From JBBRCX01 sp038204465 (GTDB taxonomy: Bacteria; Planctomycetota; Phycisphaerae; Tepidisphaerales; Tepidisphaeraceae): DNA of 64,000 nt. The stretch covers positions 1-64,000 of the forward strand of contig JBBRCX010000005.1 in assembly GCA_038204465.1 (NCBI GenBank), read 5' to 3'. Below are positions 1 through 8,261 of the stretch, in pieces; positions within the stretch are counted from its first letter, which is position 1, and every line of letters begins with the position of its first letter. The notes beneath the pieces were generated by a model, which had not been told where the DNA came from, made no database searches, and saw only the letters and a list, made by a program, of their open reading frames with translations. A program made the position numbers and the translations under genes.

Positions 1-2358
1 GGCAACGTCGATCTTCGCGGTTATCTCACCGCCAGCCTTTCCTTCAAGTATCTGCTCAATGCCGAGTCGGGGTACGACTTCTTCACCGTCAACGCGGTCG
101 ACGCAAACGGCGTGAAGACGACGCTGCTGCGTGATACCGGCGAAGCGCTTTCGCGCGGCTGGCAGACCGAAACCCTCGACGTGAGCAATCTTGCGAACCG
201 AAGCGGCCTGGGCTTTGAGTTCCGCTTCGACAGCGACAGCTCTGTCATCGATCAGGCCCCCAGCGGCGCCTGGATTGACGACGTCTCTCTCACAGCAGGC
301 ACAATTGTCCCGCCCGGTACGATAAGCGGCGCACTTTTTGATGACGCCAACGGCAATCGTGCGCGCGACACAAATGAAGGGCCGTTAGCTGGCTGGATCG
401 TCTATCTGGATCAGAATCAGAACGCCAAGCGCGATACCGGCGAGTCGTACCGCACGACCGACGTGTCCGGCGCCTATTCATTCACGAACCTCGCGCCGGG
501 AACGTATCAACTCGCCGAGGAAATAAAGGCAGGCTACCAGCAGACATTCCCGGGCGCGGCCGGCGCGGAACCTGCGTCAGCCTTCCACATCGAGGTGAAC
601 TATCCTGACTCCAGCCTGAGCAGTATCTATCGCGCCGCCTTTCAGGCTGCCGCCGACAAGTGGGACCGGATCATCATCGGCGACCTGCCCAACGTGAACG
701 ACAACGGGACGGTCATCGATGACCTGCGGATCGATGCCACAGCGCTCTCCATCGACGGGGTCGCGGGTATCCTTGGCCAGTCCAATCCGATCGCGTTCCG
801 CTCCGGTTCGCTGCTGCCCTACAAGGGATTCATGCAGTTCGACTCCGCGGACCTGGCCGACATGCAGCGGACCGGGCAGCTCGTGCAGGTCATTACCCAT
901 GAGATGGGGCACGTGCTTGGCTTTGGAACGATCTGGGAAGACAAGGGCCTGCTCGCGGGGCCCGGCACCAACAACCCGCAGTTCATCGGCGCCAGCGCCA
1001 CCGCGCAGTACAACAGCATCTTCCACGCCACTGTGGGATCGGTCCCTGTCGAGAACTCCGGCGGCGCCGGAACGGTCGACACCCATTGGCGCGAATCCGT
1101 CTTCGGCAACGAGTTGATGACCGGCTACCTCAATTCAGGCGCCAACCCGCTGAGCCGCATTACCGTCGGCTCTATCGCCGACCTCGGATACACCGTCAAC
1201 TACGCGGCAGCCGACTCGTACAACGGAAGTGCCGCGCAGGTCTCGGGGGCGCCCTTCTCGCACACTGTCACGGTAAGTTCCGGGCAGACGAGCGGCGGGA
1301 TTAACTTTGGCAACCGCCACGACAATCGAGCGCCCACGATTAGTTCCCTGTCGGACACTCCCGATCCGGTCTCGCCCGGGCAAACGATCACGCTTGTGGC
1401 AAACGGCGCCGCGGACGCGGATTCGAATCTCAGCCGGGTCTCGTTCTATCGCGAAAGCAATGGCGTCGCGGGCCTTCAGACCGGCCCCGGCGGAGACAAG
1501 CTTCTGGGTACGGACAGCAGAGCTGCCGACGGCTTGCGGCTGAGCGTCTCGACGGCTGGTCTCGCAGCGGGCCGCTACACCTACTACGCGCAGGCAACGG
1601 ACAGCGCGGGCGTCAGCAGCGGCGCGGGAACCAGTGCTGCAACAACCACCAACACGATCGGCGCCAGCTCTCTCATCTCAGGCGTCGTGTATCGCGACGC
1701 AAACGGGAATGGATTCGTGGATGGCGGCGACCAGGGTCTGCTCGGCTGGCGCGTCTTCATCGACAGCAACAACAACGGCGCCTTCGATACCGGGGAGCGC
1801 AGCGCCGTCACCGACTCGAACGGTTATTACCGCTTCACAGGAATGGCGGCAGGCAGCTATGTGGTGCGCGAGGTGCTGCAGGGCGGCTGGAATCGCAGCA
1901 GCCCGGGCAGCAGTGGATACACTGTCAACCTGGGAGTGGGCGCCGCCGCCACCGGGCGGCATTTCGGAAACTATCAGTACGCGTCGATCAGGGGCGCCAT
2001 CTTCAATGACGTCAATGCCAGCGCGGTGCGCGACGCCAGCGAAGCCGGAATGGCGAACGTCCGCCTGTACATCGACTCCAACGGCAACGGTGCATTTGAC
2101 TCCGCGACCGAGCGCAGCGCCTTCACCGACTCCGCGGGCAACTATGCGTTCACCGGATTGCGTCCGGGGCGCTACAGCGTCCGGCAGGCGGCGCCCAGCG
2201 GCTGGCGCATCACTTCGCCGGCCAATGGATATAGCCTGACGCTGTTCAGTGGTCAGATTATTTCCGGCTGCAATTTTGGTGATACACGCATCATCAGCGT
2301 GGCCAGCGCATCGCTGCAAAGTGCAAGCCTCATCGGGGCGGCAGCGCGTCTCGCCTGA
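1..2358 (+). CDS. Secreted leishmanolysin-like metalloprotease with SdrD-B repeats (5' partial)
   Basis: The frame is open from base 1, so the true start lies upstream; the GTG at 112 is internal. In order the protein shows a beta-sandwich segment, a first SdrD-B/Cna-B-like repeat (about 325-600, with FDDANGNRARD), a zinc peptidase domain with HEMGHVLGFGTIW (898-936), a beta-sandwich linker, and two more SdrD-B repeats (about 1675-1970 and 1981-2285). The HExxHxxG plus downstream aromatic pattern is that of leishmanolysin-like metallopeptidases. SdrD-B repeats are calcium-binding stalk modules of surface proteins. I infer a cell-surface or secreted endopeptidase. No C-terminal sorting signal is evident before the TGA. 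Confidence 0.8.
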   Translation, partial: GNVDLRGYLTASLSFKYLLNAESGYDFFTVNAVDANGVKTTLLRDTGEALSRGWQTETLDVSNLANRSGLGFEFRFDSDSSVIDQAPSGAWIDDVSLTAGTIVPPGTISGALFDDANGNRARDTNEGPLAGWIVYLDQNQNAKRDTGESYRTTDVSGAYSFTNLAPGTYQLAEEIKAGYQQTFPGAAGAEPASAFHIEVNYPDSSLSSIYRAAFQAAADKWDRIIIGDLPNVNDNGTVIDDLRIDATALSIDGVAGILGQSNPIAFRSGSLLPYKGFMQFDSADLADMQRTGQLVQVITHEMGHVLGFGTIWEDKGLLAGPGTNNPQFIGASATAQYNSIFHATVGSVPVENSGGAGTVDTHWRESVFGNELMTGYLNSGANPLSRITVGSIADLGYTVNYAAADSYNGSAAQVSGAPFSHTVTVSSGQTSGGINFGNRHDNRAPTISSLSDTPDPVSPGQTITLVANGAADADSNLSRVSFYRESNGVAGLQTGPGGDKLLGTDSRAADGLRLSVSTAGLAAGRYTYYAQATDSAGVSSGAGTSAATTTNTIGASSLISGVVYRDANGNGFVDGGDQGLLGWRVFIDSNNNGAFDTGERSAVTDSNGYYRFTGMAAGSYVVREVLQGGWNRSSPGSSGYTVNLGVGAAATGRHFGNYQYASIRGAIFNDVNASAVRDASEAGMANVRLYIDSNGNGAFDSATERSAFTDSAGNYAFTGLRPGRYSVRQAAPSGWRITSPANGYSLTLFSGQIISGCNFGDTRIISVASASLQSASLIGAAARLA

Positions 2359-2515
2359 GCCGCGAGTTGGCGCGCGTGAGTCGATTGCGAGCGAAATCCG
2401 CGCAGGTGCAGCACCAATTTCCCATTTCCCAAGTTATCAGACCGGAATAAATCGCACGGCCGGCACGCGCCGCGCGGCGCGGCTGCTGATCCCGCGTCCC
2501 AATGTTTCACTGCGG

Positions 2516-2543
2516 TTGCCCGCCCCCAGACCTGGGGTATAGT
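2516..2543 (+). promoter_or_regulatory. Sigma70-like promoter for the exported protein at 2728
   Basis: TTGCCC at 2516-2521 and TATAGT at 2538-2543 are separated by 16 bases. Transcription would start near 2550 and give a 5' leader of about 178 nt. The stretch 2359-2515 before it holds no gene that I can support. Confidence 0.5.
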
Positions 2544-2549
2544 CTGACT

Positions 2550-2727
2550 GTCAGCCGAGCGGATGAGCGATTGAGGCTCAGCCAATCCGGCGCGACCGGC
2601 CCCGAAGACTGAGCGGGCCGGTCGGGAACCGAAGGACAAGCTGGTCCAGATGAACGGCTGCCGGGCAGCCGTCCCAGGGCGATTCCTCGCCCCCAGGTAG
2701 TCCTCGTCTTCATCACTGGAGGGACTA
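2550..2727 (+). promoter_or_regulatory. Hairpin-rich 5' leader, possible cis-regulatory RNA
   Basis: Consecutive inverted repeats fill the leader: a 10-bp perfect stem at 2593-2602/2615-2624, a 4-bp stem at 2634-2637/2644-2647, an 8-bp stem at 2654-2661/2665-2672 with a 3-nt loop, and a 6-bp stem at 2677-2682/2687-2692 with a 4-nt loop. A GGAGG ribosome-binding site follows just before the ATG at 2728. I could not match it to a riboswitch class that I know; the GEMM, TPP and cobalamin cores are absent. Confidence 0.4.
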
Positions 2728-3639
2728 ATGAACATCACGCAATGCCTCGCCGCTGCCGCCGCCATCGCGCTTGGGTCATCCTTTGCCGGCGCCGGCACCA
2801 CGACCACCCAGTTCCAAAGCAACGCCGCCACGAGCCTCACCCACAAGGGCAGCTTCAGCGGCTCGATGGCCTACGACAACGTCACGCACGTGCTCAAGCT
2901 CATCGTCAAGAACAACTCCAGCGAAGGCTGGCTTACCGGCATGGCCTTCAACGTCCACGGCAATGCTGTCGCGAGCTACCTCGACGGGGACAACAAGAAC
3001 ACCAGGAAGGACGAGGACGCATTCGACAACGCGCGAAACAAGAAGGGCATCGTCAAGGCCAAGCCCTTCGGCAACTACGAAGCCGGCGCGGGCATCAATG
3101 GCAAACTCGATGGTAATAAGGGAAAGAAGGGCGGCGTCGCCGCCGGCGCAAGCCGCGAGTTCGACTTCATTCTCAGCGGCGCCGACGCCTCGAGCCTCAT
3201 CGCGAGTGACTTTCTCACTGACCCAGCCGGCAAAAGCCTGGTCATGAGCTTCGGTGGCTTCAGCAAGAAGAAAAAGTTCGACAAGGTCGCTGCTTCGGTC
3301 CTGTCGAGCATCACCAACGATGCGGTGACGCCCGGCAACACGACCGAGCCGTCATCCAACACGACCGAGCCGTCATCCGACACGACCGTGCCGTCATCCA
3401 ACACGACGACGACTACTGCTGATTCGATTGTGCCGGGTCCTGACGGCTCCGCGAATCGCCTGCTCAATGTTGTGAATCAAGGCGATGAGATCGTCATCGT
3501 GGATCCTCCGGTGAATGAGATCCCCGGCCCCGGCCCCAACGCCATCCCGCTCCCGCCGGCAGCCTACAGCGGCCTGGCGACCATGGGCGCGATGTGCCTG
3601 CCTGGTCTGCGTCGCAAGCTTCGCCGCCTGCTCGCCTGA
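2728..3639 (+). CDS. Exported protein with PEP-CTERM-like C-terminal anchor
   Basis: The start follows a clear GGAGG. Residues 1-23 form a signal peptide (hydrophobic, ending SFAGAG). The middle is a soluble Lys/Gly/Asn-rich domain with no family that I recognise. Residues about 203-230 are a Thr/Pro/Ser spacer made from a 21-base tandem repeat. The C-terminus reads IPLPPAAYSGLATMG, then a hydrophobic stretch and a basic tail (LRRKLRRLLA), which resembles the planctomycete variant of PEP-CTERM sorting tails (xPLPxAxW-type). I infer export and exosortase-type processing. The biochemical function is unknown. Confidence 0.75.
   Translation: MNITQCLAAAAAIALGSSFAGAGTTTTQFQSNAATSLTHKGSFSGSMAYDNVTHVLKLIVKNNSSEGWLTGMAFNVHGNAVASYLDGDNKNTRKDEDAFDNARNKKGIVKAKPFGNYEAGAGINGKLDGNKGKKGGVAAGASREFDFILSGADASSLIASDFLTDPAGKSLVMSFGGFSKKKKFDKVAASVLSSITNDAVTPGNTTEPSSNTTEPSSDTTVPSSNTTTTTADSIVPGPDGSANRLLNVVNQGDEIVIVDPPVNEIPGPGPNAIPLPPAAYSGLATMGAMCLPGLRRKLRRLLA
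3337..3399 (+). repeat. 21-base tandem repeat inside the exported protein gene
   Basis: Three consecutive 21-base units begin at 3337, 3358 and 3379, with a partial fourth unit after 3400. Each encodes a (N/D)TT(E/V)PSS heptapeptide. The third unit differs at two positions. This is a spacer likely to change in length by slippage. Confidence 0.85.
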
Positions 3640-3668
3640 TCTTTCGTCCCAGGATTCCTGTCACATCC

Positions 3669-3709
3669 GGGCCGTCCGACCTCTCCCCAGGGGTCGGCGG
3701 CCTTTTTTG
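3669..3709 (+). terminator. Rho-independent terminator
   Basis: A GC-rich inverted repeat (GGCCG..CCGACC pairing with GGGTCGG-CGGCC) is followed by TTTTTTG at 3703-3709. It lies 30 bases after the stop of the gene ending at 3639. Confidence 0.8.
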
Positions 3710-3817
3710 TTTGCCGAGATGTTCGAGAAGCCGGCGCAGTCTCAGAAGTTCCATTGCAGGTAGAGCTGAACGAGGGGTTGGGATCCGCCGCAACTGTTGC
3801 ACCCGCCTCCTGATTGT

Positions 3818-4972
3818 CTAGTCAACCCGAGCCAATGGTGCTTCGACGAAGTATTGCTTGAGGTCGAGCCGGTGGAACCTGCCGCTGGCGGCGCTCTTGC
3901 CGGCCGACAGGTAGACCACGCGGTTGGCGGGCTCGAAGACCATCGACTGCAGAGTGAGCTCGCGATTCTGGACCCGCGCCATCAACCGCTCGACCGCCCG
4001 CTCGTCGATGCCGCCGAAGTCTTTCCCGGCTGAATCGTGCAGCGTGTCGTAGCGTTGGCACCGGCCCGGCAGGTCCGGATGACCGCCGCGCTGGTGGTTG
4101 GTGCTGATCAGCGCCTGATCCGCTTCGCCGCGGCGAACAACCACCTTCTGTGGCGTGATCTCGGCGACGGCGCGCGCGCCCGCGGCGTCCATCAACATCA
4201 CGTTGTTTGCGGTCTGACGAGCACTCTGGCGCAGGAACTCGATCGCCTCATCCACCGTCCGGCACTGCTCCAGCACCGAGCGATAAAGCATCGTGCACGG
4301 CATCGCCGACGGAAGGCGAGGGCCGCGGCTGACTTCCATGTTCGCCAGCGCCAACCCATGCTCGTTCATTCCAGAGAGAACGCCCACCAGGCCGGGCCAG
4401 CCAATCGCGGCAAACTGATAATGATGGCTGCTCGGATCTCCGTCGCGCGAGGGATGATAGACCAATACCACCGTCTGCTTGTCCGCGACGTTAAAGGACG
4501 GGAAGTCGAGGTTGCGGCCGAAGCGCGCGACGCCATCGGGCGAAGCCGCCGCCGGGAGGGCGATGGTGGAGCAAGCGGTCATCGGGGCAAGATCGAGAAA
4601 GCATTGCGCGAGCATCATCTGCCGCTCATCGATGTGGGTTTGAGTCGCCAGGGCAGCGATCTCGTCGCGATGCTGCAGCGACAGGTAATTCTCGAATGCG
4701 CCGGCGCTCGTCAGCGCGAGAAAACGAACGGCGGCGCTGCGAAAGTACGCCGTGAAATAAGCGTCGTGAAGCTGGCGGATCACAGGGCCGAGCGCGCGGC
4801 CATGCGTTTCACCCATTTCGGCGCCCGATCCGGCCAGCTCGATCACAGGGAGCGGGAACTGCTCGGCTGGAGGCGGCGAAGATGCGGAGGTTTCGGGAAC
4901 TGCCCGCGAACTGCAACCCGCGACGACCAGACAGAGCCAGAGCACCGAAAAAAGCTGGGTCCGGCTGCGCAT
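3818..4972 (-). CDS. C45-family autoproteolytic acyltransferase/hydrolase lipoprotein
   Basis: The ATG at 4972 is chosen because an AGGTG lies 7 bases upstream and it places a lipoprotein signal directly at the N-terminus (LFSVLWLCLVVAGC, lipobox VAGC). The ACSTIAL...GRNLDFP segment matches the Ntn-hydrolase C45 (isopenicillin N acyltransferase-like) pattern, in which the Cys is both the autocleavage nucleophile and the catalytic residue. A DxxGARAVAEI strand follows further on. Family members hydrolyse or transfer acyl amides; the substrate here is unknown. The lipobox implies membrane anchoring outside the cytoplasmic membrane. No operon partners are visible. Confidence 0.75.
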   Translation of the reverse strand: MRSRTQLFSVLWLCLVVAGCSSRAVPETSASSPPPAEQFPLPVIELAGSGAEMGETHGRALGPVIRQLHDAYFTAYFRSAAVRFLALTSAGAFENYLSLQHRDEIAALATQTHIDERQMMLAQCFLDLAPMTACSTIALPAAASPDGVARFGRNLDFPSFNVADKQTVVLVYHPSRDGDPSSHHYQFAAIGWPGLVGVLSGMNEHGLALANMEVSRGPRLPSAMPCTMLYRSVLEQCRTVDEAIEFLRQSARQTANNVMLMDAAGARAVAEITPQKVVVRRGEADQALISTNHQRGGHPDLPGRCQRYDTLHDSAGKDFGGIDERAVERLMARVQNRELTLQSMVFEPANRVVYLSAGKSAASGRFHRLDLKQYFVEAPLARVD

Positions 4973-5120
4973 GCACACCTCAACGTCCTGAGAAAAGTTC
5001 CCCCTACCCATCCGATCTCGGCACTTCGCTCATACAGCCCGGCGGTGGGGCGGGTTCGGAGATGTGACTTTCCCGTTCTTTTCCGCGGCACATCAAGCAA
5101 TCGGCAGCAGGAATTACGGC

Positions 5121-5148
5121 TTGACCTGAGCATAAAAGAATATAGAAT
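5121..5148 (+). promoter_or_regulatory. Sigma70-like promoter of a candidate ncRNA
   Basis: TTGACC at 5121-5126, a 16-base spacer and TAGAAT at 5143-5148 make one of the closest matches to the consensus in the window. No credible protein-coding gene follows within 600 bases. Confidence 0.55.
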
Positions 5149-5154
5149 GAATCA

Positions 5155-5375
5155 TTGGCAGGTCTCCGGGCGCTGTGTCGCCGGGGCGCTCTTTGACAAG
5201 TGAATGATGAGACCGCCGATGGGGGGTGAGGATCGGTGCGGGAAGGGTGCTTACGGTTCCCGCGCCGCGTGTGCAGCCTCCGCCGAGGTTGCCTTTCTGT
5301 CCGAAAGAGGCTGCGGGGGGCGTTCCTACCCTCGTAGAAGTCCACGAAAGCCCACGAAAGCCCACCAAAGCCCTG
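5155..5375 (+). ncRNA. Candidate structured non-coding RNA
   Basis: Directly after the promoter come a GGTCTC/GAGACC pairing (5160-5165 with 5210-5215), an 11-bp stem at 5234-5244/5257-5267 with one G-U pair, and a perfect 8-bp stem GCAGCCTC/GAGGCTGC at 5273-5280/5307-5314. Then three 10-base units of the form CCCACGAAAG lie in an apparently unpaired stretch at 5341-5370. The open frames here have no coding character. Hallmarks of RNase P, tmRNA, SRP RNA and 6S RNA were looked for and not found. The 3' end is uncertain; I see no convincing terminator. Confidence 0.4.
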
Positions 5376-5770
5376 CATGGCTCGGCCCAAGCCGCCTGGG
5401 GGTGTGCGATCGCTCTCGAACATCACCAATTTATTTGGCGACTGGCATCTCGCCCGCAGCTACTGGCCAAGTGGTTCTGAGCGGTGGGGGCCGGCCAAGT
5501 CCTGATAACGCATGGGCGGGCGACGTCCGATAACCTGCGTTACAGCAGGATTGCGCGACAGGCGCGCCACGTCCGTTACCGTGGACATTACGCAGCGCTT
5601 TGCGGAAGCCCATTTCCCCAAATCGGCCGAAGATTTATGCCTCCGACTGACGATGCAGACGGTGTTGGCCCACATGGATGTTCCGGGCCTGCCTTTCCGC
5701 CGGTGTAGCGGCGGGCGGCCATGGATTGGCTGCGAGCGCAAAACGATTGGCGTAACGCCGGAGGATCTGT
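5376..5770. other. Intergenic region without a supported gene
   Basis: Several short frames exist here but none has a ribosome-binding site together with a protein-like composition. No pst genes are present upstream of pstB. Confidence 0.5.
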
Positions 5771-5872
5771 ATGCAGGCGAAAATCGTTTCCGTCTTTTCT
5801 CACGTCGCAGAGCTCACTGTCTTCTTCGCCGCCGCCGCGGCCCTGTTTATGGGATTGCTGGGGCTTCGGTAG
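5771..5872 (+). CDS. 33-residue single-span membrane peptide
   Basis: The ATG at 5771 has a GGAGG at 5760-5764, six bases upstream, which is much stronger than most sites in this window. The peptide starts MQAKIVSVFSHVAELTVFF and continues with an Ala/Leu/Gly-rich hydrophobic segment ending GLLGLR, so one transmembrane helix is expected. It ends 113 bases before pstB on the same strand. No family recognised. The call rests on the ribosome-binding site and hydrophobic composition. Confidence 0.45.
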   Translation: MQAKIVSVFSHVAELTVFFAAAAALFMGLLGLR

Positions 5873-5985
5873 GGCGCAACCCGCCCCGCCTCCCAATCAT
5901 CGACTGGACCCTGAACCAACAGCGTTGGGTACGGCTTGGGTTAATGTTTCTTTAAGCAATTGAACGCCCCGCGCGAGCTTCTACA

Positions 5986-6894
5986 GTGGCGTCGGCCCGT
6001 TTCCGGACGCCTATGAGCCGAGCGATCGTTCTACCTCCCCCCATCCATTCGACGCAGGCCGCCCCCGCCTCAGGCGCCAGCCATCCGGGGCCGGTGAATG
6101 ACGCGAAGGTGGCGGCCCCCGCTGAGACTTCGGCGCCGCACCCAACGTTGATCGAGGCCCAGTCCGTCAGCGTCTTCTATGGCGTATTCGAGGCAATCAA
6201 GAAGGTCTCGCTGTCGATCCCGCAAAACCAGGTCGTTGCCTTCATTGGTCCCAGCGGCTGCGGCAAGAGCACTTTTCTCCGCTCGATCAACCGGCTGAAC
6301 GACCTCATTCCGGGTTGCCGCATCACCGGGAAGCTGTGTATCGGCGGTCAGAACATCTATGACCCCGGCGTGGATCTGGTGTCACTTCGCCGACAGGTGG
6401 GGCTGGTCTTTCAGAAACCCAACCCATTTCCCAAGAGTATCTACGAGAACATCGCATACGGACCGCGGCTGCAGGGGCTGCGCAGCCGTTCGGCGCTTGA
6501 TGAAATCGTGGAAGACAGCCTGCGAAAATCAGCCCTGTGGGACGAGGCGAAGGACCGTTTGAACCACAGCGCTCTTGGGCTCTCGGGCGGGCAACAGCAG
6601 CGCCTCTGTATCGCCCGGGCGCTGGCAACGCGCCCGAAGGTGCTGCTGATGGACGAGCCCGCCAGCGCGCTCGATCCCATCGCCACCAGCAAGATCGAAG
6701 ATCTGATTAACCGGCTAAAAAGCAGTTACACGATTGTGATCGTCACCCACAACATGCAGCAGGCGGCCCGCGTCAGCGATCACACCGCCTTCTTCTACCT
6801 GGGAACGCTCGTCGAGTACGACCGGACCGCGAACATCTTCACCAATCCCGCCAACAAACAGACAGAGGACTACATAACCGGCCGTTTTGGGTAA
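5986..6894 (+). CDS. pstB: Phosphate ABC transporter ATP-binding protein PstB
   Basis: This is the ATPase of the high-affinity phosphate importer. Visible motifs are Walker A GPSGCGKST (residues 88-96), the Q-loop in LVFQKPNPFPKSIYENIAYG, the signature LSGGQQQR and Walker B VLLMDEPASALD. The match to PstB rather than generic ABC ATPases is close. The N-terminus is about 45 residues longer than usual; starts are GTG 5986 or ATG 6013, neither with a good ribosome-binding site. phoU follows at 6972. The permease and binding-protein genes are not upstream, so PstB must work with subunits encoded elsewhere. Confidence 0.93.
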   Translation: MASARFRTPMSRAIVLPPPIHSTQAAPASGASHPGPVNDAKVAAPAETSAPHPTLIEAQSVSVFYGVFEAIKKVSLSIPQNQVVAFIGPSGCGKSTFLRSINRLNDLIPGCRITGKLCIGGQNIYDPGVDLVSLRRQVGLVFQKPNPFPKSIYENIAYGPRLQGLRSRSALDEIVEDSLRKSALWDEAKDRLNHSALGLSGGQQQRLCIARALATRPKVLLMDEPASALDPIATSKIEDLINRLKSSYTIVIVTHNMQQAARVSDHTAFFYLGTLVEYDRTANIFTNPANKQTEDYITGRFG

Positions 6895-6971
6895 TTTTAT
6901 TCAATGATCCCATCCCTGAAGTTGCCGATTATGATGAAGCCGAATCCAAAATCTGAAATCGAAGACCGCTT

Positions 6972-7631
6972 ATGTCCCGTCACCTGATTGATCTGCTGGA
7001 AGAACTGAAGGGCCGCCTTGCGCGCATGAGCGCCATGGTGCAGAATGCCGTGGACCAGGCGGTGGAGGCGGCATTTTCCGCAGATGCGACGCTCGCCCAG
7101 CAGATCATTGACGGGGACAGCAAGATCGACGAGGAGGAGGTGCGGGTTGAAAAGGCCGCGATTGACCTGCTCGCGCTGCACCAGCCTGCCGCGAGCGACC
7201 TGCGGCTCATCACGACGATCATCAAGGTCAACAGCGACCTGGAGCGCATCGCGGACTGCGCGGTCAACGCCGCCCAGCGCGTGCTCCCGCTGGCCCGCGA
7301 GGGCGACTACTCTCCGCCGGCGGACCTGAGGCTGATGTGCAACAGCGTGGCGACGATGCTGCGCGACACGATCAAGGCGTTCAACCTCGGCGACGCCGCG
7401 CTGGCCCGCCAGGTGCTGCGCAGTGACGACGTGGTCGACGCGCTCTACCACCAGATCGTGCAGGATGTGCTGGCTCTTTTGGAGTCCGGCAGGAACAAGG
7501 CGAGCACTGAGCTGTCCAACATCATGATCGCCAAGAACCTCGAGCGAATTGCCGATCACTGCACCAACATCGCCGAGGACGTAATCTACGTTCAAAGCGG
7601 CCGAATCATCCGCCATCTCCACGCAGTCTAG
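6972..7631 (+). CDS. phoU: Phosphate signalling/transport regulator PhoU
   Basis: Length (219 aa) and the two homologous halves fit PhoU. Each half carries the metal-binding ExxxD-type helix: NSDLERIADCAVN near residue 80 and KNLERIADHCTNIAEDVIY near residue 190. PhoU couples Pst transport to the PhoR/PhoB response and restrains the transporter. It is 77 bases downstream of pstB, consistent with one transcript. Confidence 0.93.
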   Translation: MSRHLIDLLEELKGRLARMSAMVQNAVDQAVEAAFSADATLAQQIIDGDSKIDEEEVRVEKAAIDLLALHQPAASDLRLITTIIKVNSDLERIADCAVNAAQRVLPLAREGDYSPPADLRLMCNSVATMLRDTIKAFNLGDAALARQVLRSDDVVDALYHQIVQDVLALLESGRNKASTELSNIMIAKNLERIADHCTNIAEDVIYVQSGRIIRHLHAV

Positions 7632-7662
7632 ATCGTCCTCCCGCTCCCAACTTTGCCTGGGT

Positions 7663-8196
7663 ATGATTCGTTCGATGCTCGAGCGGATTCAGCTCATCGA
7701 AGCCGACATCACCAGACTATGCGTCGATTGCATCGTGAATGCGGCGAATACGACGCTGCTCGGGGGCGGCGGGGTTGACGGCGCGATACACCGGGCTGCC
7801 GGCCCGGAGTTACTGGAGGAATGCCGCAAGCTCGGCGGGTGCCCAACCGGTGAAGCCCGCATCACCGCCGGATACAATCTTCCGGCGCGCTGGGTCATCC
7901 ACACCGTCGGCCCGGTCTGGCACGGCGGCGATCAGGGCGAGGACGAACTGCTCGCCAACTGCTACCGCAACTCCCTCGCGCTCGCTGTTGAACGTGGCAT
8001 CAAAACCATCGCTTTTCCTTCAATCAGCACCGGCGCGTATCGCTTCCCCCTGCAGCGTGCAACGGCAATCGCAGTGCGCGAAGTTTCAGACCTTTTGAGG
8101 CTTCATCCGGCTCTCGAATCCGTTACGTTCTGCTGCTTCGGCAAGGCCGCTCTCGAGGTCTATGCTGCGGCCGTGAATGATCCCAAGACGGATTAA
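7663..8196 (+). CDS. Macro-domain ADP-ribose hydrolase (YmdB-like)
   Basis: This single-domain protein of 177 aa has the macro-domain fingerprint: ADIT..CVDCIVNAANTTLLGGGG with VDGAIH, then CPTGEARIT, IHTVGPVW and FPSISTGAYRFP. These bind ADP-ribose; the GGGGVDGAI stretch is typical of O-acetyl-ADP-ribose deacetylases. An ATG at 7675 is an alternative start. It lies 31 bases after phoU on the same strand; a functional link to phosphate control is not evident. Confidence 0.88.
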   Translation: MIRSMLERIQLIEADITRLCVDCIVNAANTTLLGGGGVDGAIHRAAGPELLEECRKLGGCPTGEARITAGYNLPARWVIHTVGPVWHGGDQGEDELLANCYRNSLALAVERGIKTIAFPSISTGAYRFPLQRATAIAVREVSDLLRLHPALESVTFCCFGKAALEVYAAAVNDPKTD

Positions 8197-8261
8197 TCCT
8201 TCCTTCAAGTCGAACGGACGTTGGCGCATGAGGCGTATTGGGCTCACAATGCATCTCTTCC

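Noticed and set aside
2550..2727. Cyclic-di-GMP (GEMM), TPP or cobalamin riboswitch
   Set aside because: The conserved core motifs of these classes are absent; only generic hairpins can be supported.
5341..5370. CRISPR array
   Set aside because: The 10-base units are contiguous without spacers; no cas genes or array-like repeats occur in the window.
5155..5375. RNase P RNA, tmRNA, SRP RNA or 6S RNA
   Set aside because: GAGGAAAGTCC, an ANDENYALAA-type tag frame, GGAAGGAAGCAG and the single long bulged hairpin were looked for and not found.
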